NCBI GenBank assembly: GCA_027186245.1
Contig: CP114498.1
Coordinates: 8,239,001 to 8,303,000, forward strand
Source: Coriaria nepalensis
Taxonomy: Eukaryota; Streptophyta; Magnoliopsida; Cucurbitales; Coriariaceae
Direction of reading: 5' to 3'
Length of the DNA stretch: 64,000 nucleotides
Position 1 is the stretch's first letter. Every line of letters starts with the position of its first letter. A model generated the notes under the pieces. The model was not told the DNA's origin. It did no database searches and was given only the letters and a program-made list of their open reading frames with translations. Both the position numbers and the translations under genes were made by a program. Below are positions 34,144 to 45,395 of the stretch, piece after piece.

Positions 34144-35550
34144 CCTTCTCCTCCTTCTTCACCTAGCTGATTTTGCAGCTTAGGTAAGCCCTAGGAAACG
34201 AGGAGTGTACATTTACCCTATTCCCAAATTTTCAATTGGGTCAATCAGAGCCCTATTTTCCTAGCCCATCCAAATTCGGTTTATGGGCCCGACTTCAGTA
34301 AGGCGGCAACTTTAGAAAATGGGCCACGGTTGGGCTCCCTAATCGTCAAGCCCACTTTACAACTATTAACTGGCTGTCAAAACTATAATTAACATGTGTT
34401 CTAACAGTGGGATAAATTATTGGGCAGTATTCATCCTCAATTTCAGCATGTCATTATTACACGCTCATGGTAAAAATGAATCGGTTTAAGGTTTTCATAA
34501 CAGTTTTTTAATAATTTTTTTAAAAATTTAATTAATATTACATTTTATTATTATTTTTTATTTATAGAAGACTCACGTCGGCTTCTTTATTAGATTTTTT
34601 TTTTAAATTTAACTAATATGATAATTTTTAAAATTAGTTAATGATTTTTTAGACATATAATTTATATTAAATTATTTATAAATCTATTAAATGTTATTAT
34701 TTATTATCAATTATAGGAGAAAGGAAAGAAACATGATAATAGACGTGAATCTAGGTTGAGAAAAAAATAATAATAAAAGAGTGATAGGAGAAAGAAAATA
34801 ATAATTAAATTTATTTTAAAAATTTTAAAAATTAAATTAAAAGTTAAAAGTAAATAATATGATATTATTATTTTTTTTTTTTTCACAAATTTATTCATAT
34901 ATTTTAAAATTTTAACTAATATAGGTGTTTAGTTAATTTGATATGAGTGTTCTCTATTATATTCTTTAAAAGAATTATTTATTAATGGGAGAATATTATA
35001 TATTATTTTTAAATAAAATAATTAATGATAGAAAGAAAATATTAAAATAAGTTTAGCTTTATTAAAATAAGTATATATATATGAATAAACTAAAAACTAA
35101 AAATTAAATATATAAACTAAATTTAAAATTATGATTTTTTTTCTTTTAATATAATAAATAATATAATTTCTAAAAAATAAATAATTTTTTTTTAATTTTA
35201 AAAATTTGATATCGAGTACCGATACCAGTACTAGCACCGTACCGTAAAGAAAATATCGGTATCGAAGCATAAGTTTGTAGTTCCGGTATTCTTGAATACC
35301 GTACTACCGGTACTTTTGGCCGCTCCTAAAAAAAAGTTTTACATTTGGATAATTAAGCTGTAAAACAGAATTTTGTAAGCCACAAGAAAAATTAAACTAA
35401 TCTTAAAGATTATAGGCTAAAAAAAAGAAAATTAAGGCACCTGGGTTAGTCCTAATTTAAAGCTCAACCTGTCAAAATAACCCGTAACAAAATCCTGGGT
35501 ATAAATATCACCCACCTGCTTTCTATTGTTTGAAAAAACAGTTTCCAAAA
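34144..35550. other. AT-rich intergenic region with a repeat fragment
   Basis: The IMP3 upstream region (to about 34400) is followed by about 800 bases of very AT-rich sequence. At about 35205-35325 lies a cluster of GTACCG/CGGTAC/CGGTATC motifs ending in GGCCGCTCCTA, like the subterminal region of hAT-type transposons (low confidence). RALF promoter elements follow. Confidence 0.35.
35500..35507 (+). promoter_or_regulatory. TATA box of the RALF-like gene
   Basis: TATAAATA lies 44 bases before the ATG at 35551, so the 5' UTR would be very short. Confidence 0.5.
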
Positions 35551-35820
35551 ATGGACATAAAACCGTTTTTTCAATTTCTTACTACGAAGCAATGGATGAC
35601 ATTGTGTTTGGTCGTGATTAGCATGGTGGTAGTTAACCATGGGGTGATTGCATATGGAAAGCCGAAAGAGCTTGTATTCCTAGATCCATGCGCGAAGCCC
35701 TTCAAACTGGGTTGCAAGACAGCACCCAAGAGGACTCCCGAAGTAGCTAGTGAATATGTACGCGGTTGCTCGCCACATACCCGTTGCCGTGGCGGTATTA
35801 AGGTTCCCCGTAACGGATAA
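35551..35820 (+). CDS. RALF-like secreted peptide, short form
   Basis: A single-exon gene for an 89-residue precursor. A hydrophobic segment (about residues 18-38, MTLCLVVISMVVVNHGVIAYG) acts as signal peptide. The mature part has four Cys (DPCAKPFKLGCK ... YVRGCSPHTRCRGG). The end matches the RALF C-terminal RGCS..TRCR block. RALFs bind CrRLK1L receptors and LLG co-receptors and alter apoplastic pH and growth. The dibasic RRxL cleavage site and the YISY receptor-binding motif are absent, which places it with the divergent short RALFs. The reading frame is open upstream to about 35530, but the first ATG is at 35551. It is flanked by IMP3 and BIM. Confidence 0.8.
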   Translation: MDIKPFFQFLTTKQWMTLCLVVISMVVVNHGVIAYGKPKELVFLDPCAKPFKLGCKTAPKRTPEVASEYVRGCSPHTRCRGGIKVPRNG

Positions 35821-36377
35821 CAATAAACAGTAAAGGTGGATCGGGATCTTGTCCGTCAAGAGGCAATTATAAGTAAACCGTGGTGTAAAAGATACATTTT
35901 AACAGTATAAAAGTGTATTTATTCCCAACATTTATAATATATAAGTACGTCTAATACATCATCTTGTACATAATCAGATCGTGACTCCAATCTCATGCAA
36001 ATCGTTTATAGTATATTTTGATATAAAATTTATATTTATTTGACATCATCTGAAAAATGAGGGCTAACCGGCTAGGCCCAAACCTAAGGCTATCAAAGAG
36101 AGGTATGTGTACAGCACCAGCAGCGCACATTAGCATGGTCCACTACTGACCAAAATTCCCATAATAATTAAAAAAAATAGAGGGAACCTGTCGCCTAGGG
36201 CTCGGTTGCTGTACAAGTGGACTAAGCTCTGCTCTTTCCACTGCTTCCTTTGCTGCCTCGTCGGAGCTCTTCATTCTATCTCTCTCTGTCGTTCGGTTCT
36301 TCTTCATTTTCATTCTCTGGCAGTGGAGAGAAGATTTCAAGTCTGTGTTGAAGATTTTTTTTTTTTTTTTTGGGAAG
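35821..36377 (+). promoter_or_regulatory. BIM upstream region and 5' UTR
   Basis: RALF 3' flank and then a C/T-rich leader from about 36206 with a T14 tract at about 36357-36370, just before the BIM start codon. No separate gene is seen. Confidence 0.4.
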
Positions 36378-38190
36378 ATGGTGAAATCTTCCAACACTCA
36401 TCACCAACACGACCATTTCGAAGACGAAGAAGACGGTAAATTTCTCTTCTCGGTCTTGATAGGAACTGTTAACAGGAAGGAGCGGGGGTTTTGAAAGTTT
36501 TTATTAGATTCTGTGGCGAAATTGTGTGATGATAGGTGAAGTAGGAGTGAAGGTAGAGGGGAAGCCCGACGAAGACAAGCCGAGCAATCACCGGTCCAAG
36601 CATTCCGAGACTGAGCAACGTAGGCGGAGCAAAATCAATGAAAGGCATCCTTCTTTTTGTTTTCAATCTTCCTTCTTGTTTCTCGTTTAATTATGCTTTT
36701 TTTTTTGGCTGATTGTAATTGTACAATCATTTTCTAATTTGGAGGCAGATTTCAAATTCTGAGAGACCTAATACCGCAAAACGATCAAAAGAGAGATAAA
36801 GCTTCATTCTTGTTGGAGGTATGCCACTTCAATCTTGTTGCATTTCCAATCAATTTTTAGCTGGAAAAGCCCATTTTTTTTAGTAAACTTTTGATTACAT
36901 TCTGATGCAGGTTATAGAGTACATTCAGTTTTTACAGGAAAAGTTAAATATGTATGAAGGATCATACCAAGGCTGTAGTTCAGAGCCGGCAAAATTGACT
37001 CCTTCGGTATAATGCTCATCCCTGGCATTTGTGCGTGTTCTCATGTTCTCGGTTAATGATTCATTTGGAATTTCATTTCATCAGTTTAAACTGTACTTGT
37101 CTTGTTCTATTTCATCTATTTCAGTTGAAAACATGTTTGGGAGGGTATGCAAATGGAGGATCCTCTCAACTAATTCGAATTTCTTACCCGAAAAGAACAA
37201 AAACCTCTTTTACTCGCAACTAGAAACGATTCACTACAAGAATTCTGTTATATGTTCTCTCTTTCTACTTTTGACAGAGAAATTGTACTAGGCCTGCAAA
37301 AAGTCTTACGGATCATGCTCAACTTGCAATGATGAGTCCCGATCAAGAATCTCAAGACAACGTTGGTGTTCCACCAGAAATGTTCACAATCACACAGAAC
37401 TCAGTGGAACCGGACTTGGTTTTCAAATCAGCAGAACGGCATTTTGCTTCAGCTACTCAATTAGACGCTCTAAATAAGCAGATTCAGGCAGTTCAGCCCA
37501 ATGTTTTTGACTCGATTGGTGTAGGTAGCTTGCCAAGCCAACCTTTGGATGAAACTGTATCTGAATCAGAAAAATTTTCTAAGCCCCATTCTCAATTTGG
37601 GGTCAGTAGAATATGTACAGCTGTGAATTCCATTCCGAGCCATGAAGCGAATGAACAAGAGCAGACTTTAGTATGCAGATCAGAAAGCCTCTCCAAAGCC
37701 TACTCTCATGGGTGCGAATTCTTCGCTCGAGTGTCATCACGATTTTCTTATTGGGTTAACTTTACAAATTGCAATGTTTATGTGTTTTCTGCCTATGTCA
37801 ACAGGATATTAAAGACATTAACCCAAGCGTTACAATCTTCGGGTGTTGACTTGTCACGGTCCAGCATCTTAGTAAACGTTGACGTTGGAAAACAAGCAAT
37901 TGATGGAGTGGCCCCAATCGCATCTTGTTCAAAGGTGCTTTAACAATTAAATGTCATTTGCTTCGATTAATTTCATTAATATCAAGGGACACATAAACTT
38001 AATTGGATTAATAAGGGAAATCATTTCATCTTTCTAGTTGGACTGCTGATTCCCTAATTTGCTAATATTCTTCCTTCAGGATCATAGGGAGCAATCTCCG
38101 AATAATGAAGTGATTGCACGGTCTGGAGTTGGCAGCTTCAGTGAGGATTCAGAACAAATTCGTAAGAGGCTAAGAAGAGAGGAAATCTAG
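36378..38190 (+). CDS. BIM-type bHLH transcription factor (BES1-interacting)
   Basis: BIM proteins bind E-boxes with BES1 in brassinosteroid signalling, and also act in embryo patterning and shade responses. Exons: 36378-36435, 36536-36644, 36749-36818, 36911-37006, 37277-37711, 37805-37934, 38090-38190; 999 bases, 332 residues. The bHLH is at about residues 42-100 ([19 protein letters not shown] ... [20 protein letters not shown]), with the HxxxER-type basic residues [11 protein letters not shown]-terminal conserved block follows ([20 protein letters not shown]). Two oddities: the second intron starts with GC instead of GT (CAATGAAAG|GCATCC), and the 93-base intron at 37712-37804 is a multiple of three with no stop, so it can be retained in frame. 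BIM2 or BIM3 is the closest relative; the exact paralogue is uncertain. Confidence 0.9.
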
Positions 38191-40446
38191 TGTATTTGAA
38201 ACTACCCTTTCTTTTCTTTTCCCCTGATTTGTTTTATTCTTCTGCTTTTCTATTTCCTCTTGTGGGAGTTGGGGTGGAGTTTTGGTCTTTAGGCATTTTC
38301 TTTCGTGTCATAGTCCGTGTACGCTTCGCCTGATTTATCGACCGTTACGAAGAAAAAGAAAGTTGTCATTTGTCATCATTCTTTTTAGTTTAGATGCTTT
38401 CAACGGATGTATGATTCCATCCATGCATATAATATGATGAGAAGGTACTTTTTCTTCATTCAAGGGTGCTTGCTTGTCTTTGTGGAGTGAGAAAATTTTA
38501 CTAAATGGAAAGTGGTGCTCTCTCTTTCCTTTCTTACTAGCTTTTTGATTTTTATCCTTCCAACTACAATATAACGTGAGAGATACTACATGTCGGATTA
38601 GATAACGGTTCAATCAAACCGGGACACATAAATTCGAAAATGTCATCCACAAAAGATCTCATCCACTGTAATCAGATTCGTTGTCGGCGACGGATACTTT
38701 TAAAAAACTTTTTAGGGATGAATACCAGTCTCGCCGTATTATTATAATCATCGGATAATTAGGTCTGTCCGCTCATAATTAACTAAAAGAAATTAATTTC
38801 TAATTTTACTCACTCATTTTATTCCCCTTTGATAGACTCACGATCTCTCTCCCCTCTCTCTTTCAGACTGCCATTGACCACCATCGGTGACCGGCGACAA
38901 ACACCACCACCAGATGGCCCAAACCCACCACCACCATCTAGACGGCCCAGACCCACCACCACCCAAATTATTCTTTGTTTCTGCTCTGTATTTGTATCGA
39001 GGGGAACACGAATGGGGAATAAAGAGGTGGAGGAGAAAGTGTAAGATAAGTGAAGATGAAGGTGGTGGTTGTTTTTAATGGTCCCTTTTTATGATAATTA
39101 AGCCTACAAGATACAAAAGCTGAATAAAAAATCTGCCCAAAAAAAGAGGTATCAATTTTAAATCTAAAGAAGAGAAAATAAGCAAGTGGGTTAAACCTCT
39201 GTTACCATCGACTCCACTCTACAAAATCTGTTTGGGGTTTAAGGAGAGAGATATATAGTGTTGTAGTAGTCTTTTTATTAAGAGCAAAAGAGAAGGAGCC
39301 TCGTTGCAGAACCAGAGAGGGGATGGAAAAGCAAGATCATTATTCTTTATTCTGGGCAGCATCTTTAACCACCTCCCATATAAACATCTTTAACCAAAGA
39401 AAACAAAAAGCGGACGAATAACTGCCCATTAGCCTAAAGGGCGGGATATAACAGGTAGCGGATATCCATATCCGTTATTTGCGCAACTCTAGATGCACTA
39501 CATATTTTATTACAGATGAACTCTTTTATGTTGTCAGAGGAGCCTTGTGGCTCCCACGAAACTTGTCTGGTCTCATTCACCTGAGGTCGATATTGAATCC
39601 GGGGGTGATTGGTTCGATCAGCTTTGATCAATTTTTGAGAAATTGAAGTAGACTATGATCCGAATCGTATTTTGTGAGCCGATGAGAAGTGCTTGGCTGA
39701 AGATATCATCTCCATCTCTGGCTTTGACATGCTCGGCTCTGGAGTTTTAGACAATGTCGTAGCTTCAACGTTTGACTTTTCTGTAGGCTCAAGGAAGCAC
39801 CAAAATACCGACCTTAAAAATAAGTTCGAAGAAGGCGGCGAGCTTGTTTTTGTCATCTCTCCGTCCATATTACCAGTAGGTAACAAACAGTTCAGAATGT
39901 TGGCAAGGTAAGGCAATTATTCTTGAAAATAGAAAGAAATGCAGCAGATGACTTTGGTTATGGTTCAACTGCTTAGTTCTTGATGGCTATATATATCTAT
40001 ATACAAATATAAATATGTGATCGTTTTGCTTTCCGTGGGTATCAAGAAACTTTGAAATCAAACTTTTCCACCCGCTGATGTTTGAATACCATATATGACT
40101 CATAACCTCTTCAGGTGCTTGGAAATTGCCTCGTGACTAGTTTCAGAGTCTTTTTGCCAGAAAGTAGAAAAAGACAAGTACACCACAAATTACCAAATTG
40201 GGTCAAAACATCAATTACTTGAACACGAAGGGTAAACAAATAATCCCATATGTCATTAGTGCCCCTAATACCTAACCTGTAGAACTTCCATAAAATTCCC
40301 ATGTTGACACACCAGACACTGTAGCAAAACTGTTTTCTAGGTATGTACATGTACATGAATTAATTTCTCTTCCTCAAAGTCTTGAAGAAACCTAAACTTT
40401 ACCTTTCTTTTTTTTACGTAACTACACAAATCATGAACACTAGCCG
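38191..40446. other. intergenic region, BIM 3' flank to RRT1 3' end
   Basis: Holds the BIM 3' UTR, a CACCACC-rich stretch at about 38900-38965 and AT-rich sequence. On the minus strand an open frame at 39868-39653 (MDGEMTKTSS ... KIRFGS) could encode 71 residues. It has no homologue I recognise and no supporting splice or context evidence, so it is not called as a gene. Confidence 0.35.
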
Positions 40447-43400
40447 TTATCTATCCACACTTTCTAACTCTTCTTGATCTTCTAAAGAAGCTTCTTCTTT
40501 GTTACTCAACTCTCCTCCATCTTCATTATCTCTACCATTAGACCCGAAAAACAACCCAGACATGGAATCATCTTCATCCATGTCTTCTTCATTTTCTATA
40601 TCTTTTGACCATGAAATCGCATCATTGTCCATCCAGGTAGGGCAAGGATGCATGTCTCCGAGAATGGACTGAACTTGTGGTTGAGTTGACGGGCCTGAGG
40701 CCCATGAAGATGATGGCCCGGTAGAGTTGTGCCTCAAACATGAACACTCCGGAACGGGATGGGGGAGAAAAGATAAGGGTTTGGATATTGATGATGCTTC
40801 TATTAGTCTATCGAGCAGCGACTTTCTCAGATGTCTCTTTACCAATCTTAGCCAGGTGTTGTTCACTAGGTATAGGTGGTCCCGGGTTTCATTCAAGAGT
40901 TCTGCAACTTCTTTTCTGCATGGGAAAAAAACATATGATTAGAATCCATAAGAGGACTTTAATAAACTCTAATCTAGATAAAATTATGTAGGTCCTAAAT
41001 TATGGGTCCAAAATGGAATTTCAGATGCTAATATGAAATGGATCATAAATCATATGCACTCATGTTTGTTCAAATGGGTATACAATGCATCGTGTGCCTG
41101 CGACCGTTACGAGAATGTTGAGGTGGGACCCACCACATGAGACCTACCATCCCCCTCATATTAGTTGCGTACACCTCATGCATTAGATAAATTTTCAGTT
41201 CAGAAAGAGATGAGTACCTATCAGGCCTCAGCTAGCAATTTATGAGCATTGGTCCTCAATTCCATAACCGTACTTTGAGGCTCGTTATCGCTCTAAGCAA
41301 CCCAACCCCACCAACCTTCTGTATTATACGACTTGGGTCGGGCTGGAGGGGGTGGAAGAGGGCGAGGATGTGGGCCAGAAGTCTTCCATTCTTCAAGCTT
41401 GTTCTCTTCATTGATTGGAGGAGTCTTAGGGTAATCAGTTACAAGGTTGACTTCATGACCGTAGAGCCTACTAAGCTCCCAAGGGGTACTAAGGGAAGTC
41501 CTATCGACGACATTTTCAAACATTGCATGAAGAGGAATCAAACTTCTTTGGCCCCCAAAAACTTCTCCACCCTAAACGTATATAATAGTGTCTCAAGAGT
41601 ATCCATATGAACAAAGAAGAATGCCAACCTCTTCTGGGGTCAGTGGGCAAGAACCGTTTAGGCATTGCTCCTCGGAATAGACCGAAATCTTGCCTTTGGC
41701 GATCCCTTGTTTCCTCATCCGCCACCTTTTGTGCTGAATAAGTTCGGCATACACATCCTTTCGAAGGGTTTCCGTGGAAAATGTAGATACTGAGTGATCA
41801 GAACTACAAAGAGTTTCTAGAAACTAGTCAAATCAAGTATCGACTGTTCAAATCCAGTACCTGAAAGAGCTCGGCACAACCATGATATGCTAGAGCTTCT
41901 CTAGTCATCCCAGGATCAAAGGCTATATATGGTCGTCCTGGGGCCTGCAACCTACAACATTCATTGATGTGAAACAAAATATTAAAAGAATAAATAACAA
42001 CATAATAAGATTGAGGGCCAATTTGACTAGGAGTACAAAATACCCCGTTTGAATTTAATTTAATAAATTTCCAAACTCTTAAATAAATACATTGCATCAA
42101 ACTAGCCCTGTGGAGAAGAAGAGTTTCTTTCCAACCTATGAAGAATTATAATGGCAAGGTCCTGGACTTCTTGCCGTAACCGAAGAGCATGAAATGCTAT
42201 TCTACATCTCAACCGTTGATACTCTTCGAGATGAAGAGGAAGAAGGCTCTATGTCAAGTCATGGGAAAAGAAATCAGTATCATTTTTACAACATACAATA
42301 TTTATTACAATATTCAAATATACTACAACCAATGTCATTACCTGCAAGCATCCACCATCCGAAACAACTAGTTCAACAACTGAATGCTTCTTCAGCATAG
42401 GCAAAACATTACAGAAATAATAATACGGAGAAGCCAAATAAGGGGCTCGAAAAACAGGGATTTCCTTCTTCCTCCTAGCTTCTTTGAGATTTCTCGGAAG
42501 GGTTTTCACTACTTTGACATCTTTGGTTAAAGCTGCCATGAATTCTTCCTCATTGTATAAGTAGGCAAAACTCTTGAATTCTGAGCTGTGTAAGGTAAAA
42601 ATATGTTAAATGAAAAAAATTCATAAGGACAAAAAAGAAAGAAAAAAGCTGAGAAAGTTTACTGATTCCTTTACTACTTGTGGTTGACTGGATCTCAGGA
42701 ATAACTAATGTAGCATTAAGAAGCCGAGAAACTGCAACCACATCACTGATCTGAAAGATGGAAGTAAGGATTATACCTTTCAATTGGTATCATATCTAGA
42801 TATAGTAGCGAAAAAAAAAAAAAAGTGATTAACAACCACAAAGATTCTTACTGAATTCCGTATCTCGTGGAATCCGCCTTGTATCCTGACAAAGATGAAT
42901 CCATTTGTTTGTAAAGCAGGATCTGCCAAGAACATTTAGTTTAGGCTCTTTGCATATATAAACCAAACCATTAAGTCCATAAACTTGATATTTGATGTCA
43001 AGAATGTATAACTAAAAGCAAGAACTAGACAATGGCTGTATTTATCATTGACCTACTTATATTCAAAATTTTCACTATCAAGACGGAATATGAGATCTAA
43101 CCAGCGTAGTGTCCTCTAGGATTAGCATCAGGATGTAGTAATTCAAGCCGCCTTAACGGGCCCCACAGTTTCTTATACAATGAACCCTGTAATATAATAT
43201 CACAAAATAGTATGGCAAATTTGGTTTAGGCGAGAAAAAAAAAAAAAGAAGAGCTTTACTGTGTCATTCGCATAAGAAGTTGAAACAATTGGGTAATTGT
43301 TTATAAACAGATCTACATCAACAGAAAAGAAAACAGCAGATTAAACCCATTTTGGGAAAGGAAACAAAAAACAAAAAAAGGTTCCCATTTTGCAGCAAAT

Positions 43401-43698
43401 ATTGCTCAAATTTACATTTCCAAAAAAAAAAATCTTAAAAATGAGATGTGTGAACCATGGATGTGTGAAGCAGCAACAAAAATGAGATCTTTGATGAGAG
43501 AGAGAGGGAGAGAATTACAGATGGGGAAAGGTATGCATGTTAAAAAATGGGTCTCCATGAGAAGACTGTGATTGAAGATCGGTAATCTGAAATGCCCTCT
43601 TCAGTGAATCTAGCGAGCAGAAAGTGTATGCAGATTGAGAAAGCTGATAGAACAATTCCAGTCAAACCAACCCACTTCAGCTTAGACTTCAACACCAT
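40447..43698 (-). pseudogene. RRT1: RRT1-like rhamnogalacturonan-I rhamnosyltransferase (GT106), pseudogene
   Basis: A Golgi type II membrane glycosyltransferase of the former DUF246/O-fucosyltransferase family; RRT1 extends the pectin RG-I backbone. Recognisable blocks, minus strand, in order: MVLKSKLKWVGLTG plus a membrane anchor (43698-43519); SLYKKLWGPLRRLE (43186-43102); NGFIFVRIQGGFHEIRNS (42922-42852); DVVAVSRLLNATLVIPEI (about 42750); CAELFQ (about 41860-41950); GGEVFGGQR and HAMFENVVDRTSLSTPWEL (about 41470-41570); and an acidic tail ending EDQEELESVDR. Lesions: TAA at 43540-43542, TGA at 41593-41595, TAG at 41572-41574, TAG at 41293-41295, TGA/TAG near 41235. The exon for about 50 residues (VEADVF ... 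RLYQSA ... FRPDRK) is missing between 41230 and 40926. A splice phase is also off by one near 42660. It cannot make a functional enzyme. Confidence 0.92.
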
Positions 43699-44564
43699 TT
43701 TCCTTTCCCTTTCATTGCAAAATTCCTCCTTTAAACGAAACTTTCTCTTCTCCCAAACAGAGCTTGAAGAAGAAGAAATGGAAGAAACAGCAGGGGACCA
43801 TGGAGGGTAGTAGCAGAACAGAGTATGTTGAAGAAAGTCCAGAAGACAGTGAGAAAGAGAGAGAGAGAACACGTGGGTTGGAAGTCGAGATGTCTTGAAC
43901 AATACAAGCTTTCACCTACGACCATTAGTAGTGTCAGCGGGTTTGATCCATTGAACACGGTTCATTATCAGAGCTCTAAACTCTAATCTCTCGCTCTAAA
44001 CGAAATTCATATTAGAATTTCTCACTTTATGTACTCTCTTTTAAACATATCAATTTAAAAGCGTTTAGTTCGGATTTAATTTCTAGTAAATTTTATAACC
44101 GTAATAGACTAAATAAATGTACTTTAAATTGATCCTTAATTACTTTAGGGAAAAAAATGATATTTCATTACAAAGGAAATTGGGAAAAGGTAGTAATTAT
44201 GGTGTACGGTTACTTGCTCATGAAGATATCTTGATTTAGATAAAGGTCAATAATTTATTGTTGTCCTTATATTAATTAATTCATGTCTTGCCTCGTTTTC
44301 CAATGTAGCATTGGAACTATATGGGATAAAATATAATATCATTATATTCATATTATTCATTTTTTGTTTTTATAACTTTTCATATATTATATAATTATTT
44401 ATTTTATATATAATTTAAATGAGATTTTTTAATTTATAAATTGTTTTTGTAAATATTTAGTTTATATATAATTATTTTTTATTATTATATAATTTAAATA
44501 AGTTTTTTTAATCCTTATATAAATTGAATGAAATTTTTGCCCTTATATTAGCTCATATCATTAA
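43699..44564. other. former RRT1 promoter region and AT-rich spacer
   Basis: Upstream of the RRT1 pseudogene start: a GA-rich tract (43853-43869), a G-box-like CACGTG (43870-43875) and then AT-rich sequence. No gene is seen. Confidence 0.35.
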
Positions 44565-45394
44565 AAATATTTTTTTAACATTCTTTCGTTCTTTAATTTT
44601 TTATTATTTTTATTTTTATTTTTATTATTTATTAATTTTTTATTTTCCTTTATAATCTAAAATTTAGAGAAAAAAAAGAAGAAGGATAATCTAAATCTAA
44701 CATTAGGTCTAATTTTTTGAGAAAAAATAATGTGTATTTTTTTGAAGAAATTGATCAAAAATATTTTGATTTATTGATGAGTTATCTAAGTCAAATAGTA
44801 TGATTCTTCATAAGCAGTCTGATCGGTTCGATCTAATATTTCATGAAAAACGAATTCCGATCGATTCGGTTTTTTCTCATAAAGAACTGGATCAATCAAA
44901 TCTGTTCACCTTCTTATTCATGAGGAACCAAGAAAAAAAAATGAACAACCCTTTTTTAATAGAGCTCTGAGCTCGACCATCATTAATGGAGGTCCAGAGG
45001 TCGCATATGAGCTACAAATGGAGGTTTGTTCATTTTTTTTAATTTTTTATTATATTTTTATTTTTTCCTAGTTCCTTATAAATAAAGCAATGAAATTGAT
45101 CTAATCAATCTATTTCTTCTCAAGGAAAAAACTGAATCGGTCAAACCTCGCTCTTCGTGAAGTATTAGATTTGGATTTGGATAACTTGCAAAAAAATCAA
45201 ATCGTTTCGATCAATTTTTTGTACAAATTTAAGTCCATTTTTTTGGTTGAGAAATTGGATCAAATTTCATTTTTCCTCCTAATTGTTTTTTCATTTTTTA
45301 TCTAAATTTTGAATTATAAAAGAAAATAATAAACTAATATGAAAAAACAAAAAGATTAAGGATGAAAGAATATCAAATATATTTGTTTATGATG
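44565..45394. repeat. long imperfect inverted repeat (foldback element)
   Basis: The left half (44565 to about 44985) is readable as a diverged reverse complement of the right half (about 44986-45394) along almost its full length. Examples: GATCTAATATTTCATGAA against AATCTAATACTTCACGAA inverted, ATCGATTCGGTTTTTTCTC against CCGATTCAGTTTTTTCCTT, and outer ACATTCTTTCGTTCTT against ATATTCTTTCATCCTT. Arms are about 400 bases with virtually no loop. The RNA would fold into a long hairpin. No ORF. The right end abuts the solo LTR at 45396. It is a MITE-like foldback of unknown family. Confidence 0.7.
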
Positions 45395-45395
45395 T

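Noticed and set aside
37329..37943. Single-exon reading of the BIM middle as its own 204-residue protein
   Set aside because: It is exons 5 and 6 of the bHLH gene plus an in-frame intron. Exon phases on both sides and protein continuity support splicing.
39653..39868. Possible 71-residue minus-strand protein (MDGEMTK...IRFGS)
   Set aside because: No recognisable homologue, no promoter or splice evidence, and it lies downstream of a dead gene. Kept only as a note.
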